From an uncultured Fibrobacter sp. (GTDB taxonomy: Bacteria > Fibrobacterota > Fibrobacteria > Fibrobacterales > Fibrobacteraceae), in contig NZ_CAMZCS010000022.1 in assembly GCF_947305105.1 (NCBI RefSeq), positions 1 through 54,677 on the forward strand: a stretch of DNA of 54,677 nt. Direction: 5' to 3'. The position numbers and the translations under genes are program-made. The notes beneath the pieces were generated by a model, which was not told where the DNA came from, made no database searches, and saw only the letters and a program-made list of their open reading frames with translations. Shown piece by piece: positions 7,792-16,944 of the stretch. Every line of letters begins with the position of its first letter. The stretch's first letter is position 1.

Positions 7792-9864
7792 ATGAAAAAG
7801 AAGTTTTTGGCGCTCCTCGCGCTAGGTGCGTTATTGTTTACGGGGTGCAATTCCATTGGCGATAAAGACACCATAATTGGCCGCGTGAACGGCGAGTCAA
7901 TCTATCAGGAAGACATCGATTTGATGGTTCGCCTGCATGGAGAAAGCAGCAAGTCGGAACACGTGAAGTCATCAATTGCATCGCTGTTCAGCCGTAATGC
8001 CATCTATTCCGACGCCTTGACTCGTTTCCCCGAACTTAAGGACTCCTTGAAAAATCGCAGCCGGACGGTAGACAACTATCTTTTGACTTTTGCTTTCCAG
8101 CGCTTTTATGCGATGGACCGTCTGATGTTCAGTGATAGCGAACTCAAGGCTTATTTCGATGCCCATCGTTCCCTCTTTGGCGATACGACTGAGTACATGG
8201 TTGTCCGTGACCAGGTCGCAGAAAAGCTCTTCCTCGAGCGAAATGCGGATTCTTTGGCGGCATTCATCAAGAAAAAAGTAGCCGAAGGCGGAAATGTCGA
8301 CACGTCCAGCGAGCAGTTGAGCGCCCAGTTCATACGCGACTTTCGTGAAAGATTGGTCAATACGATGGGGGATTCCTTGGAAAAGGTCTACAACTTGGTT
8401 TTGGTGCCAATCGTTCCGCCGACCCCCGAGGAATATTACCAGAAACACAAGGACTGGTTCATGACAGAACCGGGATTTGAAGTTTACCACGTCGAAATGG
8501 CGGATTCTGTGGCTCTTGCTGCGTTGTTCTATACCGACAGCATGGATATCGAGGAATTCAAGAAGATTGCTCGCGATAATAGCATCAACAAGGAAACGGC
8601 GGCAAATGACGGTTATGTGGGGAAGGTCCTCGAAAAGCATGTGCTGCCTTATGGTATTGGCGACATGTCGCCGATGTTCGGACAGTTCAAAGATAAGCCG
8701 ATAGGTACTGTTTCCAAGCCGATTCGCACGTTCATGGGCGAAACGTTCCATGTGTTCTATCTTGCTGCGGTGGTCCCGTCCCGCCAGAAGACTCTTGAAC
8801 AGGTGCGTGTTGCCATCGATAACGAAATCAAGAACGGCATCAGTTACGACCTGGATTCTACGTATGTGCTGGTTACCTTGAATGGGGAACCTGTAGTCCG
8901 CGAAAGCGATGTCAATGACGTGTATGCCGCAAATATTAGCATACCGAAAAATCGCAGGACCCATGACAACATTGTCAATTCGTTGATGCAGAATATTGCT
9001 TTTGCTCACGAGGCTCGCAAGCGCAAGGTGGACCATTCTTGGGAATACAGGGCTCTGGTCCGCAATAGCGCTCTGGAGTTTGTGTGTAATTTGTTTGAAT
9101 ACAGAATTAGGCACGCTGTGGATTATCCTGAGGATACGCTCAAGGCTGTGTTCGATAAAATCGGAAATCCGGCGCACCCGAACTTGGGTTATGATGCTTC
9201 CCGTGAGGATATCTCTATTTGGCTCGAAATGCCGCGTTCCCTCATGAAGCGTACCTATTACTACCGCTTGGAAGATTTCCTGCCGGACGATTACGAAACA
9301 TCCGTGAATCGTTTGTTCTCCGAGACGATTGTTCCGTACCGCAATGCCAAGTGGGAGCGTGTCACGACAGATGCTTGGAGCAAAGCCAAGGTCTCCCTCT
9401 ATGTGGATTCTATCAACCTTTTGCCGCAAGAACGTTCGCTTGATTCTGCCGTTTTGGCCTTGGATTCGCTCTATCATGCGCAGCAACTGGAAAAAGTCAT
9501 TGTCGGTTGGGAAGGGCTGCGCAACCGTTATCCCGAGAACGACACGCTCGTGAAGAAAGCGACTTATGAGATTGCTCATGTGAAGAGCGAAACGAATGAT
9601 TTTGATCGTTCTCAGCGCGAGTACCGGTCGTACTACATGCTTTGGCCCGATGATCCTAATGCCGAGAAGGCCATGTTCAGCCGTGGGTTCATCCTCACCG
9701 AGAACATGCACAAGGATTCGCTTGCTCTCGAAGTCCTCGAAGAATTCAAGACGAAGTATCCCAAGAGCGAGCTGACCGAGTCGGCCGACTGGCTCATCGA
9801 GAACATCCGGTCCGGCGGAAAACTCGCCGACGATCTGATGAAGAAAATCGAAGCGGAAGAGTAG
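7792..9864 (+). CDS. Parvulin/SurA-like peptidyl-prolyl isomerase lipoprotein
   Basis: A 690-residue predicted periplasmic or outer-membrane chaperone. Start ATG 7792 is chosen because GAGGA lies just upstream and because it gives a short lipoprotein signal (MKKKFLALLALGA, lipobox LLFTGC, Cys19); upstream in-frame ATGs at 7777 and 7780 are possible. After the lipobox comes a SurA N-like segment (GRVNGESIYQEDIDLMVRLH), then a rotamase-like domain at ~residues 225-330 (EFKKIARDNS...GYVGKV...FKDKPIGTVSKPI). The C-terminal ~120 residues look like TPR helices (ALEVLEEFKTKYPKSELTESA). It is divergent from tamB-tamA, so the three genes may form an outer-membrane biogenesis locus. Family assignment is by motif, not by search. 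Confidence 0.75.
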   Translation: MKKKFLALLALGALLFTGCNSIGDKDTIIGRVNGESIYQEDIDLMVRLHGESSKSEHVKSSIASLFSRNAIYSDALTRFPELKDSLKNRSRTVDNYLLTFAFQRFYAMDRLMFSDSELKAYFDAHRSLFGDTTEYMVVRDQVAEKLFLERNADSLAAFIKKKVAEGGNVDTSSEQLSAQFIRDFRERLVNTMGDSLEKVYNLVLVPIVPPTPEEYYQKHKDWFMTEPGFEVYHVEMADSVALAALFYTDSMDIEEFKKIARDNSINKETAANDGYVGKVLEKHVLPYGIGDMSPMFGQFKDKPIGTVSKPIRTFMGETFHVFYLAAVVPSRQKTLEQVRVAIDNEIKNGISYDLDSTYVLVTLNGEPVVRESDVNDVYAANISIPKNRRTHDNIVNSLMQNIAFAHEARKRKVDHSWEYRALVRNSALEFVCNLFEYRIRHAVDYPEDTLKAVFDKIGNPAHPNLGYDASREDISIWLEMPRSLMKRTYYYRLEDFLPDDYETSVNRLFSETIVPYRNAKWERVTTDAWSKAKVSLYVDSINLLPQERSLDSAVLALDSLYHAQQLEKVIVGWEGLRNRYPENDTLVKKATYEIAHVKSETNDFDRSQREYRSYYMLWPDDPNAEKAMFSRGFILTENMHKDSLALEVLEEFKTKYPKSELTESADWLIENIRSGGKLADDLMKKIEAEE

Positions 9865-9865
9865 G

Positions 9866-9985
9866 GGTTAGGATCTAGGATTTAGAGGCTAGGGAATATA
9901 GTCGCGGCTACGCCGCCCAATGGGACGTACGAAGTACGTGATTATTTCCACTAGATTCTAGTCTCTAGTCTCTAGTCTCTCGTCT
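9866..9985. repeat. CTAG-rich word array with two hairpins upstream of ndk
   Basis: The segment carries at least six CTAG words, including three consecutive CTAGTCT units at the right end. Two perfect hairpins lie inside: GCGGC/GCCGC with loop TAC (9904-9916) and ACGTAC/GTACGT with loop GAA (9925-9939). The array ends just before the ndk promoter-like motif. Similar words (GAGACTAGAG) recur at 54610-54620. Confidence 0.7.
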
Positions 9986-9992
9986 AAAATCT

Positions 9993-10000
9993 TATATTTG
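9993..10000 (+). promoter_or_regulatory. Putative -7 element (TATATTTG) for ndk
   Basis: A full match to TAnnTTTG, 30 nt before the ndk ATG, directly after the CTAG-rich array. Confidence 0.5.
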
Positions 10001-10030
10001 ACTCACTCACAATAAAAGGTGGTATACCCA

Positions 10031-10483
10031 ATGGAAATGACATTCGCCATGATTAAGCCCAACGCCGTCAAGTCCGGCTTGGTGGGCCGTATTATTGACC
10101 GTTACATCAGTGCAGGCCTCTCTGTCTGCGCCGTGAAGATGCACCAGATGACTTCTGAAGATGCTCGCGGCTTCTATGCCGAGCACGTCGAGAAGCCCTT
10201 CTTCCCGGAACTCGAAGCCTACATGACCAAGGGCCCGTCCGTGATGCTCGCCCTCGGTGGCGAAAACGCCATTGCCAAGGTCCGCGCCATCAACGGTGCT
10301 ACCAATCCGGCCAAGGCGGAACCCGGTACGCTCCGCTACGATTTTGCCCCGTCCATGACCGAAAACGTCGTTCACAGCTCCGACAGCCCCGAGTCTGCTG
10401 CCCGCGAGCTCGACTTCTGGTTCAAGGCCGACGAACGCTACGCCTACGAGATGCCTTCTCTCAAGGCTTGCTGCGTCCTCTAA
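10031..10483 (+). CDS. ndk: Nucleoside diphosphate kinase
   Basis: A 150-residue enzyme that transfers the gamma-phosphate of ATP to nucleoside diphosphates through a phospho-histidine. The N-terminus TFAMIKPNAVKSGLVGRII is the family hallmark, and the catalytic histidine is His115 in ENVVHSSDSPESA (the NxxHxSDS active-site block). Length and layout match bacterial Ndk of ~140-155 residues. ATG 10031 is preferred over TTG/GTG starts further up because AAAGGTGG lies about 8-10 nt upstream. It lies 37 nt before sdhC and may be read into the sdh operon. Confidence 0.95.
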   Translation: MEMTFAMIKPNAVKSGLVGRIIDRYISAGLSVCAVKMHQMTSEDARGFYAEHVEKPFFPELEAYMTKGPSVMLALGGENAIAKVRAINGATNPAKAEPGTLRYDFAPSMTENVVHSSDSPESAARELDFWFKADERYAYEMPSLKACCVL

Positions 10484-10520
10484 GTTTCAAAAATAACCCC
10501 TCTCAAGGAGACACAACTCA

Positions 10521-11360
10521 ATGCAATGGATCGTCAAGTATCTTACCTCGTCCATCGGTAAGAAGCAGATCATGGGATGCACGGGAGCTCTGCTCGCTGC
10601 GTTCGTTTTTGGACACATGGTTGGAAATATCCAGCTGCTTAATCCGGACCCGGCTGCGGCTCAGGCTTCGTACAACTCGTACTGCCAGTTGCTGACGGGC
10701 TACAAGCCGTTCATCTATGGCGTCGAACTCGTCATGATTTGCGCTGCTGCCCTGCACATTTTCCTCGCTGTGACCCTGAAAATCGAAAACAAGGTCGCTC
10801 GCGGTTCTGTCGGTTATGATGTCAACGCCCGCAAGGGTACGAAGTCCTTTGCTTCGTTCACCATGATTTGGACGGGTATCATCGTTGCCGCGTTCCTCGT
10901 TTGGCACTTGATGACCCTCAAGTTCGGCGAATACTACCTGTACTCCAACCCGGACGTGTGGGATGGCAAGATTGTCCGTGACATGTGGCTCACGACCATC
11001 ATGGCTTTCTCCAAGCCGTGGCTCTCCGCCCTCTACGTGGTCGCCATGTTCGCTCTCGGCATGCACCTCTTCCACGCTATTGCCTCTGCGTTCCAGACGC
11101 TCGGCATTGCTCACCAGAAGTGGACTCCGCTTATCGAAAAGTTCGGCCTCGTCTATAGCGTCGTTGTCGCTCTCGGTTTCGCCGTTCTCGCTGCCGGTGC
11201 TTTCTACCTGTCTGGCAAGCCCGAAACGCAGGCCCTCATCGAAAAGTCCCGCGCCCTCCAGCCGCAGTATGAACAGCAGAAGGCCAACGAAGCCCAGAAG
11301 GCTAGCTTCGTGATTCCTTCTGTCGGTGAAGTTCAAGTTTCTCTCAACGCTGAATTTTAA
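10521..11360 (+). CDS. sdhC: Succinate dehydrogenase/fumarate reductase cytochrome b subunit
   Basis: A 279-residue integral membrane subunit of the b558 family that anchors the complex and passes electrons to or from quinone through haem. Five hydrophobic helices are visible, with candidate haem-ligand histidines in [27 protein letters not shown] and [11 protein letters not shown] single fused membrane subunit of this size is the Bacteroidetes/epsilonproteobacterial type (B-type), in contrast to the separate SdhC and SdhD of E. coli. A strong AAGGAGA lies before the ATG. In Fibrobacter, succinate is a main fermentation product, so the complex probably works mainly as fumarate reductase; that direction is inferred. 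Confidence 0.93.
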   Translation: MQWIVKYLTSSIGKKQIMGCTGALLAAFVFGHMVGNIQLLNPDPAAAQASYNSYCQLLTGYKPFIYGVELVMICAAALHIFLAVTLKIENKVARGSVGYDVNARKGTKSFASFTMIWTGIIVAAFLVWHLMTLKFGEYYLYSNPDVWDGKIVRDMWLTTIMAFSKPWLSALYVVAMFALGMHLFHAIASAFQTLGIAHQKWTPLIEKFGLVYSVVVALGFAVLAAGAFYLSGKPETQALIEKSRALQPQYEQQKANEAQKASFVIPSVGEVQVSLNAEF

Positions 11361-11371
11361 GGAGACCACTA

Positions 11372-13285
11372 ATGATTCTTGATTCTAAAATCCCCGGTGG
11401 TTCCATCGAAGAAAAGTGGACCAAGCATAAGTTCGAACTCAAGCTCGTGAACCCTGCCAACAAGCGTAAGTTCACGGTGATCGTGGTGGGTACTGGCCTT
11501 GCCGGTTCTTCTGCCGCTGCTTCTCTTGCCGAACTCGGATACAACGTCAAGTCTTTCTGCATCCAGGATAGCCCCCGTCGTGCGCACTCCATTGCTGCCC
11601 AGGGTGGTATCAACGCAGCCAAGAACTACAAGAACGACGGCGACTCCGTTTACCGTCTGTTCTACGATACCGTGAAGGGCGGTGACTTCCGCGCTCGCGA
11701 AGCCAACGTGCACCGTCTGGCCGAAAACTCCAACCTCATCATCGACCAGTGCGTCGCTCAGGGCGTTCCGTTCGGTCGTGAATACGGTGGCCTCCTCGAC
11801 AACCGTTCCTTCGGTGGTACGCAGGTTTCCCGTACGTTCTACGCTCGTGGCCAGACGGGTCAGCAGCTCCTCCTCGGTGCCTACCAGGCCCTCATGCGCC
11901 AGGTTGCTGCCGGTAAGGTCAAGATGTTCCCGCGTCGCGAAATGATGGACCTCGTCGTTATCGACGGCAAGGCTCGCGGTATCATCGTCCGTAACCTCAT
12001 CACTGGCGAACTCGAAAGCCACGTGGGTGACGCTGTGTGCCTTTGCACCGGTGGTTACGGTAACGTCTACTACCTTTCTACCAACGCCCAGGGTTCCAAC
12101 GTGACGGCTGCCTTCCGTGCCTACAAGCGCGGCGCTCTGTTCGCTAACCCCTGCTACACGCAGATTCACCCGACTTGCATTCCTCGCCACGGCGACCTGC
12201 AGTCCAAGCTCACCTTGATGAGCGAATCTCTCCGTAACGACGGTCGTATCTGGGTCCCGCGCAAGGCGGGCGATACCCGTAGCCCGGACCAGATTCCTGA
12301 AGAAGACCGTTACTACTACCTCGAAGAGAAGTACCCGAGCTTCGGTAACCTCGTCCCGCGTGACGTGGCTTCCCGTAACGCCAAGCAGGTTTGCGACGCC
12401 GGTCTCGGCGTGGGCAACACCAAGCAGGCCGTTTACCTCGACTTCGCCGACGCTATCCAGCGCATGGGCGTTGCCGGTGTGTCTGCCAAGTACGGCAACC
12501 TCTTCCAGATGTACGAGAAGATCACCGACGAAGACCCGTACAAGGTCCCGATGCGCATCTTCCCGGCTATCCACTACACCATGGGTGGTCTCTGGGTCGA
12601 CTATGATTTGATGTCCACCATCCCGGGCTGCTTCGTTCTCGGTGAAGCCAACTTCTCCGACCACGGTGCAAACCGCCTCGGTGCTTCTGCTCTTATGCAG
12701 GGCCTCTCCGACGGTTACTTCGTGATTCCGTTCACCATCGGCGGTTACTTTGCCGGCACCAAGCTCGAAAAGGTTTCCGAATCCGATGCCGCGTTCGAAG
12801 ACTGCAAGAAGCAGACCGAAGAACGCATCCACAAGCTCCTTTCCATCAAGGGTCACCGCACGGTCAACGATATCCATCGTGAACTCGGTAACATCATGTG
12901 GGAATATGTGGGCATGGCCCGTAACAAGAAGGGCTTGGAAACTGCTCTCGAAAAGATTCCGGCTCTCCGCGAAGAATTCTGGCAGAACGTCAACGTGCTC
13001 GGTTCCGAAGGTTCCTTCAACCAGAACCTCGAACGTGCCGGCCGTGTGGCTGACTTCCTCGAATTCGCCGAAGTGCTTACGCTCGACGCTCTGCACCGCG
13101 AAGAATCTTGCGGCGGTCACTTCCGTGAAGAAAGCCAGACCGAAGAAGGCGAAGCCAAGCGCGACGACGAACACTTCTGCTACGTGGGCGCCTGGGAATA
13201 CAAGGGCGACGGCGTGAAGCCGGAACTCTCCAAGGAACCCCTTACCTTTGATAACGTCCACCTTGTTACTAGGAGCTACAAATAA
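11372..13285 (+). CDS. sdhA: Succinate dehydrogenase/fumarate reductase flavoprotein subunit
   Basis: A 637-residue FAD-bearing catalytic subunit interconverting succinate and fumarate. It shows the dinucleotide-binding motif [20 protein letters not shown] (residues ~31-50), the covalent-FAD segment [13 protein letters not shown] and the active-site block [17 protein letters not shown]. Near the C-terminus are the FAD-binding [17 protein letters not shown] and a His-rich MGGLWVDY block. The wording of the active-site region ([23 protein letters not shown]) is that of the Bacteroidetes-type enzyme rather than E. coli FrdA. TAAGGAGACC supplies the ribosome-binding site. It lies 11 nt after sdhC and overlaps sdhB by 1 nt (TAATG). 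Confidence 0.96.
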   Translation: MILDSKIPGGSIEEKWTKHKFELKLVNPANKRKFTVIVVGTGLAGSSAAASLAELGYNVKSFCIQDSPRRAHSIAAQGGINAAKNYKNDGDSVYRLFYDTVKGGDFRAREANVHRLAENSNLIIDQCVAQGVPFGREYGGLLDNRSFGGTQVSRTFYARGQTGQQLLLGAYQALMRQVAAGKVKMFPRREMMDLVVIDGKARGIIVRNLITGELESHVGDAVCLCTGGYGNVYYLSTNAQGSNVTAAFRAYKRGALFANPCYTQIHPTCIPRHGDLQSKLTLMSESLRNDGRIWVPRKAGDTRSPDQIPEEDRYYYLEEKYPSFGNLVPRDVASRNAKQVCDAGLGVGNTKQAVYLDFADAIQRMGVAGVSAKYGNLFQMYEKITDEDPYKVPMRIFPAIHYTMGGLWVDYDLMSTIPGCFVLGEANFSDHGANRLGASALMQGLSDGYFVIPFTIGGYFAGTKLEKVSESDAAFEDCKKQTEERIHKLLSIKGHRTVNDIHRELGNIMWEYVGMARNKKGLETALEKIPALREEFWQNVNVLGSEGSFNQNLERAGRVADFLEFAEVLTLDALHREESCGGHFREESQTEEGEAKRDDEHFCYVGAWEYKGDGVKPELSKEPLTFDNVHLVTRSYK

Positions 13286-14061
13286 TGAGCGGACTCAATT
13301 TGACTTTGAAGATTTGGCGCCAGAAGGATGCCAACACCAAGGGACAGTTCGAAACTGTCAAGATCAACGATGTTTCTCCGGACATGTCCTTCTTGGAAAT
13401 GCTCGACATTGTGAACGAAGAACAGATGAAGCAGGGCAAGGAAGGCTTCGCCTTCGACCACGACTGCCGCGAAGGTATCTGTGGTATGTGCTCTCTCGTC
13501 ATCAACGGTATGCCGCACGGCCCCGACCATGCGACCACCACCTGCCAGCTTCACATGCGCAAGTTCAAGGATGGCGACACCATCGTGATCGAACCGTGGC
13601 GCGCCGCCGCATTCCCGGTTATCCGTGACTGCGTTGTCGACCGTACCGCTTTCGACCGCATCATCCAGGCTGGCGGCTTCGTTTCCGTCAACACCGGTGC
13701 CGCTCCTGAAGCATCCGTGATTCCGGTTCCCAAGGCTGATGCCGACCGCGCCTTCGACGCTGCTGCCTGTATCGGTTGCGGTGCCTGCGTGGCTGCCTGT
13801 AAGAACGCTTCTGCAATGCTCTTCGTCTCTGCGAAGGTCTCTCACCTCAGCTTCTTGCCGCAAGGCAAGGTCGAGGCCAAGAAGCGCGTTTTGGCCATGG
13901 TCGCCCAGATGGACAAGGAAGGCTTCGGCAACTGCACGAACCTTTACGAATGCCAGGCTGCATGCCCGAAGGGTATCACCGTCGATTACATCGCCAAGAT
14001 GAACCGCGAATACCTCGGCGCTACCGTGACCTACGCCGAAAAGGTTTATGGTAAGGATTAG
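13285..14061 (+). CDS. sdhB: Succinate dehydrogenase/fumarate reductase iron-sulfur subunit
   Basis: A 258-residue electron-transfer subunit with the three expected iron-sulfur centres. The 2Fe-2S loop is [20 protein letters not shown] in the N-terminal ferredoxin-like half. The 4Fe-4S and 3Fe-4S ligands are in [18 protein letters not shown] and [15 protein letters not shown]. It carries electrons between FAD in SdhA and haem/quinone in SdhC. The start overlaps the sdhA stop (TAATG), so translation is coupled. It is the last gene of the sdhCAB operon; a terminator follows at 14167-14194. Confidence 0.96.
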   Translation: MSGLNLTLKIWRQKDANTKGQFETVKINDVSPDMSFLEMLDIVNEEQMKQGKEGFAFDHDCREGICGMCSLVINGMPHGPDHATTTCQLHMRKFKDGDTIVIEPWRAAAFPVIRDCVVDRTAFDRIIQAGGFVSVNTGAAPEASVIPVPKADADRAFDAAACIGCGACVAACKNASAMLFVSAKVSHLSFLPQGKVEAKKRVLAMVAQMDKEGFGNCTNLYECQAACPKGITVDYIAKMNREYLGATVTYAEKVYGKD

Positions 14062-14113
14062 TAAACAGTGGTTAGTGGTTGGTGATTAGGAATAATTGCC
14101 TCCACTACTTCTT

Positions 14114-14149
14114 GTCATTGCGAACCCCGAATAGGGGTGAAGCAATCTC
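14114..14149 (+). repeat. GTCATTGCGA...GAAGCAATC palindromic repeat, gene-less copy
   Basis: A 36-bp unit starting GTCATTGCGA and ending GAAGCAATCTC, with an inner ACCCC/GGGGT hairpin. Two inverted copies flank a GIY-YIG gene at 36913 and 37255; this copy has no gene next to it. Confidence 0.8.
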
Positions 14150-14166
14150 AATCCGGCATTAACAAA

Positions 14167-14194
14167 GGACCGCAGCGATGCGGCCTTTTTTTTT
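14167..14194 (+). terminator. Rho-independent terminator after sdhB
   Basis: A CCGCA/TGCGG stem with a GCGA loop (outer GG/CC pairs with one bulged A) is followed by nine T. Confidence 0.85.
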
Positions 14195-14200
14195 GCATTC

Positions 14201-14245
14201 TTGAAAATAAATTAGAAGTCAGTTTTGAAAATAAATTAGAAGTCA
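14201..14245. repeat. 21-bp direct repeat at the island's left edge
   Basis: Two identical 21-bp copies beginning TTGAAAATAAATTAG start at 14201 and 14225 (24-bp spacing), about 145 bp upstream of the putative island promoter. It could be an operator pair or an insertion footprint; nothing decides between them. Confidence 0.75.
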
Positions 14246-14386
14246 ACTGCTTGCGGAGTAGGGGGCTTTTTTTATGTGTATGTTATGTTGTGCGTCATTG
14301 TAATACGTTGTTCTGTTATATTATTACTTCGTTTGTAAAATAAAAATTACTTTGTTGCTTATCACGCTTTTTTGTCATGGATAGCT

Positions 14387-14394
14387 TATATTGA
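14387..14394 (+). promoter_or_regulatory. Putative -7 element (TATATTGA) for the island operon
   Basis: TATATTGA lies 47 nt upstream of the first island gene; the same octamer precedes the rSAM-associated lipoprotein gene at 39110. Confidence 0.4.
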
Positions 14395-14441
14395 AACATA
14401 CAATAATGTTATTTTAAACTTTTAAAAAAGAGAAAAATGAT

Positions 14442-15452
14442 ATGTCTGGTACACTAATTAGTATTGCTGGCGTTGACAACAAAATGGAAAATATTTTAGC
14501 GTCAAGAGCCGATATTAAAAGTCTAAGGCGTTTTTGTGATGCTACTCGTACGCCCGAAGAAAGAGCTGAGTTGGCGGAAAAAACAAAACTTCCTGTAGCC
14601 ACTATTACTCATTGGGCTGTTCAAGCTGAATTGCTTCGTATGGAGACAATGTCCTATGACATGGCGTACGAATTTGTTGAAGCCGGTATTTATTCTGTAA
14701 AAGAAATACAAAACACAAGTACTTCTGTAATTCTGGAAAAATTAAAGGAAGCAAATCCTCGTACAAATATCACGGAAGCTGTTATTCTGAAATTACAGAA
14801 GGCTAAAGTTGATTCTGCAAGGGATTTTGTTTGTGAAAAGCCTGTTTTAAAAGAAAAAATCATTACGGAAAATACGACCCCTAGCATTTATTCTGATTTG
14901 TCAAGTGTTATTACGGAACTGGGTAGGGGAGTTGCGCGCGCTCAACATGAATTGGATCTGAATTCATTGGATATCCAAAATGAAATTTTGAAAGATGACC
15001 GCTTGTATGGTATGGGACTACAGGCTACATGGTATGTGATGCCAGAAGTTGAATTTACCATGAAAATGGATTATTCGGTTTACGAAGAAAAAAGAGAAGA
15101 TGGAACTATTAGTAAAACTGATATTAGCGTATTACCTAGTAACGCGACATATTCAAACTTGTTCAAATCTTCAAAGAAAGAAGAGAGCTCTGTCAGGCTT
15201 AGAATAGTTCCGATTCCTGCGAATGATAAGTTTGTGACAAGGCGTTATATGTCGGATTTGAGCGCTGTTACGACCATGGAAGACTTGAAATCTGAATTTG
15301 AAAAGATGAGTATTTCAACCTATAAAATTACGCCAGAAGATGCCGTTGATTGGGACGATTCTACGAAGATAAAAGTGGTTGATCAGTATCCTTTGAAGAA
15401 TACCCTTTTGAACCTGGGTGTTGTTCCTGAAGTTGAAGTGAAGAAAATTTAA
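14442..15452 (+). CDS. DUF4332-like helix-hairpin-helix protein fused to the island's shared beta module
   Basis: A 336-residue protein of unknown function. The N-terminal ~120 residues match the DUF4332 pattern (LRRFCDATRTPEERAELAEK, then VATITHWAVQAELLRM and an AGIYSVKEIQNTS turn), a helix-hairpin-helix fold often able to bind nucleic acid or protein. Residues ~150-330 carry the module also found in the next three genes: an amphipathic stretch (ELGRGVARAQHELDLNSLDI), a beta segment (GMGLQATWYVMPEVEFTMKM) and an ending SSVRLRIVPIPAND. It is the first gene of the island, 47 nt after a TATATTGA motif, with a GAGAAA-type weak ribosome site. No secretion signal is seen. Confidence 0.7.
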   Translation: MSGTLISIAGVDNKMENILASRADIKSLRRFCDATRTPEERAELAEKTKLPVATITHWAVQAELLRMETMSYDMAYEFVEAGIYSVKEIQNTSTSVILEKLKEANPRTNITEAVILKLQKAKVDSARDFVCEKPVLKEKIITENTTPSIYSDLSSVITELGRGVARAQHELDLNSLDIQNEILKDDRLYGMGLQATWYVMPEVEFTMKMDYSVYEEKREDGTISKTDISVLPSNATYSNLFKSSKKEESSVRLRIVPIPANDKFVTRRYMSDLSAVTTMEDLKSEFEKMSISTYKITPEDAVDWDDSTKIKVVDQYPLKNTLLNLGVVPEVEVKKI

Positions 15453-15466
15453 CCTGGAGAAAAATT

Positions 15467-16078
15467 ATGGCTGATGAAAAGAAAGAATTTGCGCATCAAA
15501 TTGCTGTTGAAGGTAGACTTGTTAAAAGGGTGTTTGCAGCGCAAGATTTGATAACTCAATTAAATACATTGGTTTTAACTAAAGATGATGATAAAAAAAT
15601 ATTAAGCAATGTTTTCAATGATTTGGACAAAGCTAAAAAAGAATATGATGCGATGAATGATGCTTTGGAAAAAAAATCATCTGAATTGGCCCAAAAACAG
15701 GTCCAGCTTGATTCTACAATGATTGAAGCTGAGAACCAAAAGGCTGCTTATGTCAAAGCTCATAATGATTATTTGCAAATGAAGGAAAAATATGAAAATC
15801 TAGTAAAAAGTAACACTGTTACTTATTCGACAAATGATATATCAATATTTTTGAATGAAACAATAAAAAAATTTAATGATGAACATTCGTCTGATAATAA
15901 ACTCGCTCAATATGTCATTAACAGTATGGATGTTGATTTGAAGGTACGTGTGTTTGACGATAGTCAAAATGATAAAGAAAATCCTATCAAATTCGTTGCT
16001 CCTAGTGCCAACGAGACGTCTGAAGATAGTTTAAGTAGCATTAAAATTTCAATTCAGGCGGTGCCAATAACAAAATAG
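15467..16078 (+). CDS. Coiled-coil protein with C-terminal shared beta module
   Basis: A 203-residue protein of unknown function. Residues ~45-115 form a strong coiled coil (FNDLDKAKKEYDAMNDALEK through QLDSTMIEAENQKAAY). The C-terminal ~75 residues are beta-like, with VDLKVRVFDD and ending SLSSIKISIQAVPITK, which aligns with the ends of the neighbouring island proteins (SSVRLRIVPIP, SSLLRTRLVPVPP). It lies only 14 nt after the previous gene, with GGAGAAA before the ATG, so the two are surely co-transcribed. The coiled coil suggests oligomerisation; that is inference. Confidence 0.65.
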   Translation: MADEKKEFAHQIAVEGRLVKRVFAAQDLITQLNTLVLTKDDDKKILSNVFNDLDKAKKEYDAMNDALEKKSSELAQKQVQLDSTMIEAENQKAAYVKAHNDYLQMKEKYENLVKSNTVTYSTNDISIFLNETIKKFNDEHSSDNKLAQYVINSMDVDLKVRVFDDSQNDKENPIKFVAPSANETSEDSLSSIKISIQAVPITK

Positions 16079-16302
16079 TTATTTGACATAATAAAGGTTC
16101 ATTTTCATTCAGGAGGTTTGCCAAAAAGAGTGTAATGACCAAAATGGATTTCAGCAATGTGTTTGCTGAACGGTTTTGGGTTGCATTCAAAAAAGGAATA
16201 TAGTCGGATAAAAAAATAGTCTGAACAGGATGTTCGAAAAAGATATGCTTCTTTGGAAAAATCTTCTGTTTGCAAATTATTAATCAAAAAGGAATAATCA
16301 AT

Positions 16303-16872
16303 ATGGCGTCAATCGGACAAGAACTTTTGAATGTTCCGTTCGGGGATATGGTCATGCAGTTGGCAAATGCTATTGCTGAAGGTCAGTTCAAAATGGACAT
16401 GACCAGTTGCAAGATTGCTAAACTGATGGGCGACAAAGAGACGTGCGGAATTGAAATTCCTAATTTCGGTGATTCTTTGGAAGGTTCGGAAACAGTGTCC
16501 TTAATTGGAGCTGGATTTATGCCGACTTTTTATCAGTTTACTGATACAATCATTGAAGTTAAAATTTCCATTTCGATGTGTACTTCTGTTGAAGCCTCTG
16601 CATCGGCTAGCTTTACCTGCGCATGTGCATCTGTGAGTGCGTCCTTTTCGGCAAAGTATTCTTACTCTGCGGAAGGTTCTAGCTTGATTAGGACGAAAAT
16701 CACACCTGTTCCTCCCAACACGTTCATGCAGAAACTGCTGGATTTGAAGGCTCAGTTGGAACAGAAAAAATTCGAGAAAACTTTTAAGTTAATCGAAGAA
16801 AAAGTTGCGAAGGAAGAAACTGCTAGTGATAGCCCTGCTCCTGCAACTGAAACGAGTTCGGATTCTTCGTAA
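16303..16872 (+). CDS. DUF2589-like island protein, paralogue A
   Basis: A 189-residue protein of unknown function, clearly paralogous to the next gene. It starts SIGQELLNVPFGDMVMQL followed by an amphipathic helix (AIAEGQFKMDMTSCKI). Then comes a beta segment GAGFMPTFYQFTDTIIEVKI, an unusual Ala/Ser/Cys-rich insert (residues ~92-120) and the closing block YSYSAEGSSLIRTKITPVPP, then a charged helical tail. The organisation recalls DUF2589 proteins, recognised from memory only. ATG 16303 is preferred over an upstream ATG at 16270 because AAAAGGAAT precedes it and because its N-terminus matches the paralogue. Confidence 0.7.
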   Translation: MASIGQELLNVPFGDMVMQLANAIAEGQFKMDMTSCKIAKLMGDKETCGIEIPNFGDSLEGSETVSLIGAGFMPTFYQFTDTIIEVKISISMCTSVEASASASFTCACASVSASFSAKYSYSAEGSSLIRTKITPVPPNTFMQKLLDLKAQLEQKKFEKTFKLIEEKVAKEETASDSPAPATETSSDSS

Positions 16873-16944
16873 GAAAACGATTCGGTTACCTAAACAAATA
16901 AACAATTAACAACAAACAACAACTAACAAAAAAGGAAAAATAAT

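Larger units (their letters stand above)
14062..14441. other. Non-coding junction between sdhB and the AT-rich island
   Basis: About 380 nt without a supported gene. In order it holds a GTGGTTAGTGGTTGG word array (14067-14090), an isolated GTCATTGCGA repeat (14114-14149), the sdh terminator (14167-14194), a 21-bp direct repeat (14201-14221 and 14225-14245) and a TATATTGA promoter-like motif (14387-14394). Base composition shifts from balanced to AT-rich here, marking the left edge of the island. No integrase or tRNA fragment is seen. Confidence 0.7.

Noticed and set aside
11369-13261. 630-codon open frame antisense to sdhA
   Set aside because: It mirrors sdhA codon usage (GAA/TTC-rich), has no recognisable domain, and the plus-strand gene is certain.
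16135-16203. 22-codon ORF between two island genes
   Set aside because: AGGAGG is 18 nt from the ATG, too far, and there is no other support. A minus-strand frame there (16105-16287) also lacks support.
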